Assembly (NCBI GenBank): GCA_016712035.1
Contig: JADJRT010000003.1
Span: 272,323-336,322, forward strand
From: Flammeovirgaceae bacterium
Lineage (GTDB): Bacteria > Bacteroidota > Bacteroidia > Cytophagales > Cyclobacteriaceae
Direction: 5' to 3'
DNA: 64,000 nt
The translations under genes were made by a program, and so were the position numbers. How positions within the stretch are numbered: position 1 is the stretch's first letter; each line of letters starts with the position of its first letter. Below the pieces are notes generated by a model. It saw only the letters and a program-made list of their open reading frames with translations, was not told the origin of the DNA and made no database searches. Positions 57,201 to 64,000 of the stretch are shown one piece after another.

Positions 57201-57539
57201 TTCCGTGCTGGCAGGATCTAACTTGGCATTTATGTTTGCCGCCACACCAAGACTCAGGAAAACTTCCTGAACCTCTTGCTCTTTATAACCAACGAAACTG
57301 ATTTTAACAGTATAGGGTCCACCAATACGCATACCTGGAATGGTATATCGGCCATCGGCCCAGGTGGACGATCCATAAGAAGTACCTGAAGGTGTGTGGG
57401 TTGCCGTTACGTTAGCACCCGGCAACGCAGCACCATCCGAATCAGTTACCAAACCGGTAAGGGATGAAGTTGTTACCTGCGCAATCGTAGCCCCTGAGAC
57501 CGCGAAAACAAAGATTAAAAACAGTAAAATTTTCCTCAT
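54231..57539 (-). CDS. Oar-like TonB-dependent receptor with carboxypeptidase-regulatory domain, about six frameshifts
   Basis: Large outer-membrane protein. Signal peptide MRKILLFLIFVFAVSGATIAQ from 57539, chosen because the promoter lies within the longer frame. CarboxypepD-like domain (LTGLVTDSDGAALPGANVTATH); plug with [34 protein letters not shown] and [34 protein letters not shown]; then a long barrel. Frame changes at about 56171, 55912, 55618, 54930, 54341 and 54295 all fall in short runs and the joined translation is continuous (for example TSYADNDLRHRIIGFVNYRKEYGG). Corrected end LNNTWQSQLTLRYTFN at 54231. Oar-type receptors handle proteins or peptides; the divergent M14 peptidase is a plausible companion. 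Confidence 0.9.
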
Positions 57540-57574
57540 AATATTAAGATTTAAGTGTGTCAGTATACAGGTCG

Positions 57575-57582
57575 CAAAAGTA
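57575..57582 (-). promoter_or_regulatory. Bacteroidota -7 box of the Oar-like receptor gene
   Basis: On the minus strand TACTTTTG (57582-57575) matches TAnnTTTG, 36 bases before the ATG at 57539. It lies inside a longer open frame that starts at 57632, which argues against that longer start. A clear -33 TTG is not seen at the expected distance. Confidence 0.55.
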
Positions 57583-57733
57583 TCCTTTTGAGCCATAAAA
57601 CAGTCAGAGTCTATTTTAAATCTTTCGAACATTTTATTAACAATTTCATAACCCGCTAAACCACTTGTACTTTATCCGTTGCACTTTGAGTGAAAAACCA
57701 ATTATTTACGCTTTCTTAATCTTATTAGAATCC

Positions 57734-60283
57734 ATGAAAAAATTACTTATTCCGATATTATGGCTATTTGTGTCTGTACTGTCTCAGGCTCAAACCGATC
57801 TTTCTTATTATCTGCCTGCGGGTGTTCAGTACAATCCAGCCATTCCCACGCCTCAATCGGTGCTTGGGCACGAAGTAGGTGAATGGCACGTAACGCACGA
57901 TAAGTTGGTGTATTACATGATTGCGCTCGATAAAGCCTCTGACCGAGTAAGCCTTCAAATAACCGGTTATACCCACGAAGCACGCCCCTTGTTATTGCTT
58001 ACCATTACAACTCCTAAAAATCACCAGAATATTGAAGCCTTGCGCACGCAACATTTACAACTCGGTGATGCAGCTAAGTCAAGCTCGCTAGACATAAAAA
58101 ATATGCCGGCTGTATTTTATCTGGGATGTTCCATTCACGGTAACGAAGCCAGCGGTGCCAATGCAGGCTTAGTAATGGCTTATCACCTCGCGGCTGCGCA
58201 AGGTGCTGAAATAGAAAAGTATTTAGAAAACACGGTGATCCTGTTCGACCCCAGTTTTAACCCTGATGGCTTACAGCGCTTTTCGGCTTGGGTAAACTCA
58301 CGCAAAAGCAAAGTAATTTCTACTGACCCTAACGATACCGAGCATAACGAAGCCTGGCCGGGTGGCCGCTTTAATCATTATTGGTTCGACTTAAATCGCG
58401 ATTGGCTGGTGGCTCAAAATCCCGAATCGCAAGCGCGCGCTAAACAATTTCAGGCATGGCGCCCCAACGTACTTACCGACCATCACGAACAAGGCACCAA
58501 TGCAACTTTCTTTTTTATGCCGGGGGTGCCTTCGCGCGTGAACCCAATTACACCCGAAAAAAATCAGGAGCTTACGCGCAAGATGGGTGAGTATCACGCG
58601 AAAGCGTTGGATGAAATTGGATCATTGTATTTTACTCAAGAAGGGTACGATGACTTTTATTACGGCAAGGGCTCAACCTTTCCGGATGCACAAGGCTCTA
58701 TCGGTATTTTATTTGAACAAGCCAGTTCGCGCGGCCACGCACAGGAAAGTGTTAACGGTGTATTGCGATTTCCGTTTACCATTCGCAATCATTTTGTAAC
58801 CATGCTTAGCTCGCTCAAAGCGATTAACGAAATGCGCGAAGAGCTACTCAATTTTCAGCGCGATTTTTTTAAGAACGCTTCCGCGGAAGCGGCCAAAGAT
58901 CCTGTAAAAGCTTACATCTTTGGCTCGAAAGATAAAGCCCGCGTTTTCCATTTTGCTGAGATGGCGCTGCGCCAAAAAGTAGATGTATATAAGATTAACA
59001 GCAATCAAACCATCAACGGAAAAACATTTGATGCCACCTCGAGCTACATGATTCCGATGAACCAGACACAATACAAACTGATTCGCGGTATGTTTGATAA
59101 GCAGGTAAAATTTAAAGACAGTATTTTTTATGATATCTCCAGTTGGACATTACCTCTTGCTTTTGGTTTGGACTATGAAGAAGTAAAAGCTTCACCCGCC
59201 CTGGGCGAAAAACTTACGGAAGTAACCATGCCGCAAGGTAAACTCATGGGCACGGGCGATTATGCCTATGTGTTTGAACCGTATGGTTACTACACACACC
59301 GCGCACTTTACCGCTTACTAGATAGAAAGGTTCGCGTTAAAGTATCGAACGAAATCTTCTATGCGGGCGGTAAAAGATTTGAACGTGGTTCGGTAATGAT
59401 ACCGGTAGATAATCAGACGTTGGCACCTGATCAGATTAGCGTGCTGATAAAAGAAATAACCGAGCAAGATGCTATCGATGTTTATGCCGTAGGCACGGGT
59501 CTTGATTACAAAGGCGTAAGCCTGGGTAGCAGTTCATTTTATGTGTTAGAGAAACCAACCATTGCCATGCTGGTCGATGGCGGTGTATCGCCTACTGATG
59601 CCGGAGAAATCTGGCATTTACTGGATACTCGTTTTCAAATTCCGGTAACATTGCTTCCTACTTCCGTATTCAATTCGGCTGACTTAGAAAAGTATACTAC
59701 CATAATCTTCCCGGAAGGAAGTTACCAGGGCATCAGCGAAAGCGGAAAAGAAAAACTAAAAAGCTGGGTACAGGCTGGCGGTGTGCTTATTGGATTTGAG
59801 CGAGCCTTAAGTTGGTTTACTGCCAACGGTTTTGGCAAGTTTGAGGTAAAGAAAGAAGAAGAAAAAAAGGATGCGGCTAAACCCAGGTCGTATGCTGATA
59901 TCAATGAGGATTTTGGAGCCCGCGCAACCAGTGGATCCATTTTCGAAGCGGATGCTGATTTAACGCATCCGATTATGTATGGTTATACGAATTCAAAAGT
60001 ACCCTTGTTTAAAGGCAATAACATATTTATACAAAAAGCAACGGGTGCTTATTCTAATCCACTTACCTATGGCAACAATCCTTTGCTGAGTGGCTACATC
60101 ACCAAATCTAATTTAGAGAAACTGAAAAACTCTTCGGTGTTGGGTACAACAAGCATGGGCCAGGGCCGGGTAATTGGTTTTTCAGAAAACATGGCCTTTC
60201 GTGCGTTTTGGTTTGGCACAAATCGAATGTTGTTGAATTCTATTTTTCTAGGGCCAATGATCAGTTCGCAAGCAAGTCGATAA
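57734..60283 (+). CDS. Secreted M14-family zinc carboxypeptidase
   Basis: About 850 residues starting with the signal peptide MKKLLIPILWLFVSVLSQAQ (an upstream in-frame start at 57665 would precede it). The M14 domain occupies roughly residues 35-380: CSIHGNEASG with the HxxE zinc ligands, PSFNPDGLQRFS, FDLNRDW with the Asn-Arg pair, the third zinc His in TDHHEQGTNATFFF, and GILFEQASSRG with the catalytic Glu. The C-terminal part includes a glutamine-amidotransferase-like domain (IAMLVDGGVSP...WHLLDTRFQIPVTLL). Periplasmic or surface peptide digestion is likely. Divergent from the receptor gene with 194 bases between starts. Confidence 0.92.
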   Translation: MKKLLIPILWLFVSVLSQAQTDLSYYLPAGVQYNPAIPTPQSVLGHEVGEWHVTHDKLVYYMIALDKASDRVSLQITGYTHEARPLLLLTITTPKNHQNIEALRTQHLQLGDAAKSSSLDIKNMPAVFYLGCSIHGNEASGANAGLVMAYHLAAAQGAEIEKYLENTVILFDPSFNPDGLQRFSAWVNSRKSKVISTDPNDTEHNEAWPGGRFNHYWFDLNRDWLVAQNPESQARAKQFQAWRPNVLTDHHEQGTNATFFFMPGVPSRVNPITPEKNQELTRKMGEYHAKALDEIGSLYFTQEGYDDFYYGKGSTFPDAQGSIGILFEQASSRGHAQESVNGVLRFPFTIRNHFVTMLSSLKAINEMREELLNFQRDFFKNASAEAAKDPVKAYIFGSKDKARVFHFAEMALRQKVDVYKINSNQTINGKTFDATSSYMIPMNQTQYKLIRGMFDKQVKFKDSIFYDISSWTLPLAFGLDYEEVKASPALGEKLTEVTMPQGKLMGTGDYAYVFEPYGYYTHRALYRLLDRKVRVKVSNEIFYAGGKRFERGSVMIPVDNQTLAPDQISVLIKEITEQDAIDVYAVGTGLDYKGVSLGSSSFYVLEKPTIAMLVDGGVSPTDAGEIWHLLDTRFQIPVTLLPTSVFNSADLEKYTTIIFPEGSYQGISESGKEKLKSWVQAGGVLIGFERALSWFTANGFGKFEVKKEEEKKDAAKPRSYADINEDFGARATSGSIFEADADLTHPIMYGYTNSKVPLFKGNNIFIQKATGAYSNPLTYGNNPLLSGYITKSNLEKLKNSSVLGTTSMGQGRVIGFSENMAFRAFWFGTNRMLLNSIFLGPMISSQASR

Positions 60284-60299
60284 AATAGTTGGCAATGGG

Positions 60300-60360
60300 T
60301 AATTGACAGTTGACAATGGGGCTAACTTATTGTCAATTATCCATTGTCAATTGTCAATTA
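60300..60360. repeat. Long inverted repeat, 20-bp arms with one mismatch
   Basis: TAATTGACAGTTGACAATGG (60300-60319) is complementary at 19 of 20 positions to CCATTGTCAATTGTCAATTA (60341-60360), with a 21-base loop that contains a further ttgtcaattat. It lies 17 bases after the M14 stop and could end that transcript. Its right arm supplies the -33 element of the next promoter. A weaker relative lies at 42620-42696. Confidence 0.8.
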
Positions 60361-60373
60361 CTCCTTACTTTTG
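60344..60373 (+). promoter_or_regulatory. Bacteroidota-type promoter of the unknown gene at 60393
   Basis: TTG (60344-60346), exactly 19 bases, then TACTTTTG (60366-60373): a full match to TTTG-N19-TAnnTTTG. The -33 part lies inside the right arm of the inverted repeat. Transcription would start near 60380, 13 bases before the GTG start. Confidence 0.7.
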
Positions 60374-60392
60374 CAAAACCTTCAGTCCCAGC

Positions 60393-60897
60393 GTGATCCG
60401 AAAATTTTTTCCGCTAGACAAAAATTATCTTCTCGAAGAAGCCCAGCTTTCTTTGCAGGATACGTTGCTCGACCAACTCGTTGAAAGAGTAAAGGTTCAA
60501 CATCAGGCCATTCATAATCCATTAGGTTTAGATGACTCGTTTACCTCGCGGCTTAAAGCGTATAAGTCTAAAAACCGAAAACCCTTATATAGCTTTTATC
60601 AAAATCTGGCAGGCGTATATCGCTATAAGTTTGGCGAAAATCAACTGGGCTTTGTGTGGGACGGCCGCGATCATAGTCAAATCTATAAAGAGGAATGGAC
60701 GCAAGATTTTTACTACCTGGACGGAACAATTTTGTGCCCACGAGTTATTTATACAAGCTGTATTAGACCTTACCGTTTTTTTGCCCGACAACCGGCACGC
60801 CCATCTGGCCGAAAATCGCATGAATCATTTTGTACTCAAACATTTTGACGTTAAGATTCATAAGAATCGGGGCATTATGCAGATGAACGTTGCCTAA
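60393..60897 (+). CDS. Conserved hypothetical protein (about 168 aa), frameshifted
   Basis: Unknown soluble protein beginning VIRKFFPLDKNYLLEEAQLSLQ at a GTG start placed by the promoter just upstream (an in-frame ATG at 60303 lies before the promoter, within the repeat). The first frame reads to FYYLDG; near 60725 the coding switches to CAHELFIQAVLDLTVFLPDN and ends at NRGIMQMNVA (60897). Both halves have the composition of real protein, and the second frame is open far upstream. No domain recognised; the text WDGRDHSQIYKEEW and LPDNRHAHLAENRMNHFVLKH may help a search. Confidence 0.62.
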
Positions 60898-60907
60898 ATC
60901 TACATTA

Positions 60908-61005
60908 AACCACAGAGAGCGTTGAGTTTCGCTGAGGCACAAAATAACTTGACTAATGAATAACCTAAAACACCTAGGTGGATCTCCGTGTCCTCTGCGG
61001 TTAAA
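60908..61005. repeat. Pair of 'accacagagagcgttgag' type repeats in opposite orientation
   Basis: aaccacagagagcgttgagt (60908-60927), continuing tttcgctgaggcacaaaa, and tccgtgtcctctgcggttaa (60984-61003) are the two orientations of the degenerate 'accacagaggacacagag' sequence. They fill most of the 175-base interval before the glutamate-synthase-like gene. Similar stretches occur at 731-759, 1161-1184, 26420-26576 and 39868-39895. Confidence 0.6.
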
Positions 61006-61072
61006 ATTTGTTGAGCTTTGCAGTTAACGAAATGAATTGCTAATTTATCCAACCTTTAATCTAACCCGTTTT

Positions 61073-62671
61073 ATGAAACGCTCTTTATTCTATCTCATCT
61101 CCATAGTTTCCGTTTCGCTTATTCTTGTTTGGGCATACTTCTGGATTGATGTTCTGTTCCTGTTTCTGATCGTTGGCCCTATTATTATCCTTGGCATTCA
61201 GGATGTGCTGCAAGACAAGCAGTCCATTCGCAAAAACTTTCCGGTATTGGGTCGGCTTCGGTATGTGTTTGAAGACTTGCGGCCCAAGATTCAGCAATAC
61301 TTTGTAGAGAGCGATACGGATGGTGCGCCTATCAATCGTAATGAGCGTTCTGTTATTTATCAACGGGCAAAAAAGCAAACCGATACTATTCCTTTTGGAA
61401 CACAACTAAATGTTTATGCCGAAGGTTACGAGTGGATAACCCATTCTATTATACCCAAAGACTTTCATAAAATGGATCATAACCCACGCGTGCCCATGGG
61501 TGGAAAAGACTGTAAGCAGCCTTACGCGATGAGTGTACTTAATGTAAGCGCCATGAGTTTTGGATCGCTAAGTAAAAATGCGGTGCTCGCTTTAAATGGT
61601 GGCGCCAAGATAGGCGGCTTTGCACACAACACAGGCGAAGGGGGTTTGAGTCCATATCACTTGGAGCCCGGAGGCGACATAGTTTGGCAAATTGGTACCG
61701 GATATTTTGGTGCTCGCACGAAAGACGGCAATTTTTCAGCTGAGGCCTTTCAGGCAAACGCCACCAAGCCTAATGTAAAAATGATTGAGATAAAACTCAG
61801 TCAGGGAGCAAAGCCGGGCCATGGTGGAATTTTACCCGGCAAGAAAAACACACCCGAGATTGCCGCCATCCGGTTGGTGGAACCGGGTACTACCGTGTTT
61901 TCGCCACCCTTTCACAGTGCGTTCAACACACCGACCGGATTGGTTTTATTTATAAAACGGTTGCGCGATTTATCAGGCGGAAAGCCCATTGGCTTTAAGT
62001 TATGCATCGGTCGCAAAACAGAATTTCTTTCCATCTGCAAAGCGATGGTTCAACTCAATACCTATCCTGATTTTATTACCGTGGATGGTGGTGAAGGAGG
62101 CACCGGGGCTGCGCCTCCGGAATTTACCAATTCGGTGGGCATGCCGATGCTCGATGCGATTGCTTTTGTTGACGATGCGTTGCGTGGTTTTGGCATTCGA
62201 AATCAAATGAAGTTGATTGCTTCGGGTCATATTCTTACAGGCTTTCATATGGTACGCGCCATGGCATTAGGTGCCGATGTATGCAACAGTGCCCGTGCTA
62301 TGATGATGGCTTTGGGTTGCATTCAGGCACTGGAGTGTAACAAAAATACTTGCCCTACCGGGGTAGCCACCCAAGATCCATACTTTATGAAAGGCCTTGT
62401 GGTAGAAGACAAAACCGTGCGCGTAGCCAACTATCATAAAAATACGGTAGAGAGTTTTGTTGAGTTGATTGGCGCGGGGGGCATTGATCATTCCGATAAA
62501 ATAAATCGTACGCACGTATACAGACGGGTGTTTATGAATATGGTGAAAACCTATGAAGAGATTTACCCACCCATACCCGATGGTTGCTTGTTGGATGGTG
62601 GCGATGTGCCCTTTGATTATGAAGCGTATTTGAAGCACGCTTCCGCAGAAAGTTTTGAAGTGAATCGCTGA
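61073..62671 (+). CDS. Membrane-anchored glutamate synthase-like FMN protein
   Basis: About 532 residues. Two N-terminal hydrophobic segments (SLFYLISIVSVSLILVWAYF and VLFLFLIVGPIIILG) anchor a domain equivalent to the FMN/synthase domain of glutamate synthase large subunit. Motifs: VSAMSFGSLSKNAVLALN, NTGEGGLSPYHLEPGGDIVWQ, KPGHGGILPG, ITVDGGEGGTGAAPPEF, and the Fe-S cysteine region ALECNKNTCPTGVATQDP. The glutaminase domain of true GltB is absent, so ammonia-producing glutaminase activity is not expected. Role unknown; such stand-alone proteins are common. Start at 61073 places the anchor at the N-terminus; an ATG at 61037 is possible. Confidence 0.9.
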   Translation: MKRSLFYLISIVSVSLILVWAYFWIDVLFLFLIVGPIIILGIQDVLQDKQSIRKNFPVLGRLRYVFEDLRPKIQQYFVESDTDGAPINRNERSVIYQRAKKQTDTIPFGTQLNVYAEGYEWITHSIIPKDFHKMDHNPRVPMGGKDCKQPYAMSVLNVSAMSFGSLSKNAVLALNGGAKIGGFAHNTGEGGLSPYHLEPGGDIVWQIGTGYFGARTKDGNFSAEAFQANATKPNVKMIEIKLSQGAKPGHGGILPGKKNTPEIAAIRLVEPGTTVFSPPFHSAFNTPTGLVLFIKRLRDLSGGKPIGFKLCIGRKTEFLSICKAMVQLNTYPDFITVDGGEGGTGAAPPEFTNSVGMPMLDAIAFVDDALRGFGIRNQMKLIASGHILTGFHMVRAMALGADVCNSARAMMMALGCIQALECNKNTCPTGVATQDPYFMKGLVVEDKTVRVANYHKNTVESFVELIGAGGIDHSDKINRTHVYRRVFMNMVKTYEEIYPPIPDGCLLDGGDVPFDYEAYLKHASAESFEVNR

Positions 62672-62810
62672 TCGCAGGTTTTAGTTTTTAATTTCGTTCG
62701 ATTGTGTAACTGTAGCCAATGGCTTTAGTTAGAAACGCTATAATCTCCAAAATCATGCTTTCCAATATATTCTGGCGTGTCTGAAAAATATATCCGATTT
62801 TAAACGTTTA

Positions 62811-62820
62811 TAATCGATTA
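62811..62820. other. Palindromic A+T-rich segment upstream of the integrase
   Basis: TAATCGATTA is a perfect 10-bp palindrome inside a strongly A+T-rich leader (62672-62862, otherwise featureless to me) that starts 190 bases before the integrase ATG. It could be an operator or part of a recombination site; nothing more can be said from one copy. Confidence 0.3.
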
Positions 62821-62862
62821 ATATACGATTCCAGATTTTTTTCATGTTAGTCTTGCCTTTAT

Positions 62863-64000
62863 ATGGATTCAATTCATCTTACTCCACTATGGCACCGCGG
62901 AATGTACTGCATAGCTATTCGTAGTCGCTTGAACGAACAAGCAAATCAGTTGGTACGCAATTTTCCGAATCGTATGTACAGTAAATCAAACGGCTGTTGG
63001 TATGTACGATACACACCGGCAACGCTTGACTTGTTACATCAAACTCTCTCAGCAGTAAGCATAGTTAAAATGCCTGTTTCCTTTTCGGAAAATGAACAAC
63101 AAACACTAGCGCCAGTTAAATCGAAGATGGCCTTGCCCATTGGCTATAGGGAGTGTTTGGTGCGTATGCGATATAGTGATAGCACCCGTATTACCTATGA
63201 AACTCAAATGCAAAAGTTTCTAGAGTTTATTTATCCTACTGCCATAGATGGAATTACTAAATCAATCATTGATGAATATATGATTTATCTGGTTGAGAAG
63301 AAGAGGGTATCCGTGTCTACACAAAACACAGCCATCAATGCAATCAAATTTTATCTGGAAAGAGTGCATAAAGGCGAAAGAACGCTTTACTATGTCGATC
63401 GCCCGATAAAGGATAGGTTGCTTCCCTCCGTACTCTCAGAAGAGGAAATTCAAAAATTACTTTGGGCTACTTGTAATATCAAGCACCGCTGCATTATGTT
63501 TTTGCTATATTCGGCAGGGCTGCGGATTAGTGAGCTTTTAAACTTAAAATGGCAGGACATTGATGAATATCGGATGCTTATTTATATCCGTGGAGGAAAG
63601 GGAAGGAAAGATCGGATTACCCTACTTTCAAAGCTTGCTCTCGACTATGTGAAACACTATATGAATTTATATGAGCCCAGGGTGTGGTTATTTGAAAGCC
63701 CGGTGGCGGACAGTATTCCTCTCGAAGTGTGAATCATTTTACATAAGTACAAGCATCTGGCAGGCATTCGTAGGCGGGTGAGTGCCCATACATTACGCCA
63801 TAGCTTTGCCACCCATTTGCTTGAGCGAGGCACCGATTTACGCTACATTCAAACGCTACTTGGTCATGAAAGCAGTCTGACTACAGAGCGCTACATCACA
63901 TGTTACAAAACGAGGTTTTGATAAATTAATCAGCCCGTTGGACTATTTGAATCAAGGGCTTATCTTACAACCAATAAGGGCGTATAGGACACTTTGCGTC
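62863..64000 (+). CDS. Tyrosine recombinase, integron-integrase/XerD-like, frameshifted and cut by the window edge
   Basis: Site-specific recombinase. N-terminal arm (MDSIHLTPLWHRGMYCIAIRS, about residues 1-95), a SAM-like core-binding domain (MRYSDSTRITYETQMQKFLEFI), and a catalytic domain with Arg in LLYSAGLRISELLNLKW, Lys in RGGKGRKDR, HTLRHSFATHLLERG (His-xx-Arg), LLGHESS and the Tyr nucleophile in TTERY. Three indels (about 63707, 63736 and 63895) interrupt the last third. Joined translation reads SRSVNHILHKYKHLAGIRRRVSAHTLRHSF and YTHVTKRGFDKLISPLDYLNQ, and the frame is still open at 64000. The TKRGFDKLISPLD tail resembles recombinases annotated as integron integrases in Bacteroidota. 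Partners and att sites would lie beyond the edge. Confidence 0.9.

Noticed and set aside
55602..57632. Three or four separate small outer-membrane proteins in the 54-57 kb region
   Set aside because: Consecutive frames join into one continuous Oar-like receptor after one-base corrections at short runs.
57747..57983. Minus-strand open frames at the start of the M14 peptidase gene
   Set aside because: Antisense shadows of the signal peptide and M14 region; no promoter of their own.
1..64000. CRISPR arrays, tRNA or rRNA genes, insertion-sequence transposases
   Set aside because: Intervals between genes were read; none has regularly spaced repeats, a cloverleaf-like segment or transposase-like coding sequence.

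Overview
The window looks like chromosomal DNA of a Bacteroidota bacterium, most likely order Cytophagales (Cyclobacteriaceae/Chryseolinea-like; this rank is inferred). The grounds are: TAnnTTTG-type -7 promoter boxes before several genes, almost no Shine-Dalgarno sequences, two large TonB-dependent receptors, BatD, the purH-mreBCD-mrdA-rodA order, and a TPP-riboswitch-controlled outer-membrane receptor. Most of the content is core genome, and I see no CRISPR array, rRNA, tRNA or transposase. One tyrosine recombinase of the integron-integrase-like type runs off the right edge.

Layout. 1-2.4 kb: 3' part of ruvB, a GxxExxY gene with an in-frame stop, queG, and a small conserved gene. 2.5-9.5 kb: batD, aroC, two dicarboxylate/amino-acid:cation symporters, a Nfu-type Fe-S scaffold and a secreted EEP-family protein. 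9.5-13.3 kb: DMT exporter and dusB on the minus strand, then a CPBP protease and cdsA. 13.4-16.7 kb: a Glu/Leu-type dehydrogenase with an internal deletion, psd and a fatty-acid desaturase; cdsA and psd together serve phosphatidylethanolamine synthesis. 16.7-26.4 kb (minus): recO-tdk-ferredoxin, then purH-mreB-mreC-mreD-mrdA-rodA, the rod-shape elongasome operon, whose last four junctions are ATGA overlaps. 26.6-30.8 kb: an omega-amidase and a methionine/glutamine aminotransferase side by side (a methionine-salvage pair), def, ruvX and a RIC-like di-iron protein. 30.9-36.6 kb: a CtpA-type protease, homogentisate dioxygenase, a duplicated lipocalin-like secreted protein, a thioesterase, purN and a UbiA prenyltransferase. 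36.6-39.3 kb: a TonB receptor under a TPP riboswitch, probably a thiamin receptor. 39.3-45 kb: a biotin carrier protein, a DUF4143 ATPase, pyrH-frr, lgt and a saccharopine-dehydrogenase-like protein. 45-54.2 kb (minus): mltF, selD, a WYL-like fragment, a BNR-repeat protein, an FGE/SUMF1-domain protein, an ECF sigma factor and its probable anti-sigma. 54.2-64 kb: an Oar-like TonB receptor diverging from an M14 peptidase, an unknown gene with a clear promoter, a membrane-anchored glutamate-synthase-like protein, and the integrase.

Sequence quality dominates interpretation. About 35 single-base indels, mostly one-base losses in short homopolymers, interrupt genes that cannot all be dead (ruvB, mrdA, rodA, purH, frr, ruvX). 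On both sides of each break the translation continues as normal family sequence. The simplest reading is an unpolished long-read consensus, not pseudogenisation, so broken genes are given at their reconstructed full extent. Two lesions differ: a deletion of roughly 100 bases in the glutamate dehydrogenase and a nonsense codon in the GxxExxY gene.

I found no clearly new biological system. The best candidates for a second look are the riboswitch-receptor unit with a competing upstream hairpin, the BNR/FGE/ECF-sigma/anti-sigma operon, the families of dispersed intergenic repeats (one carrying a promoter element in its arm), and the integron-type recombinase at the edge.
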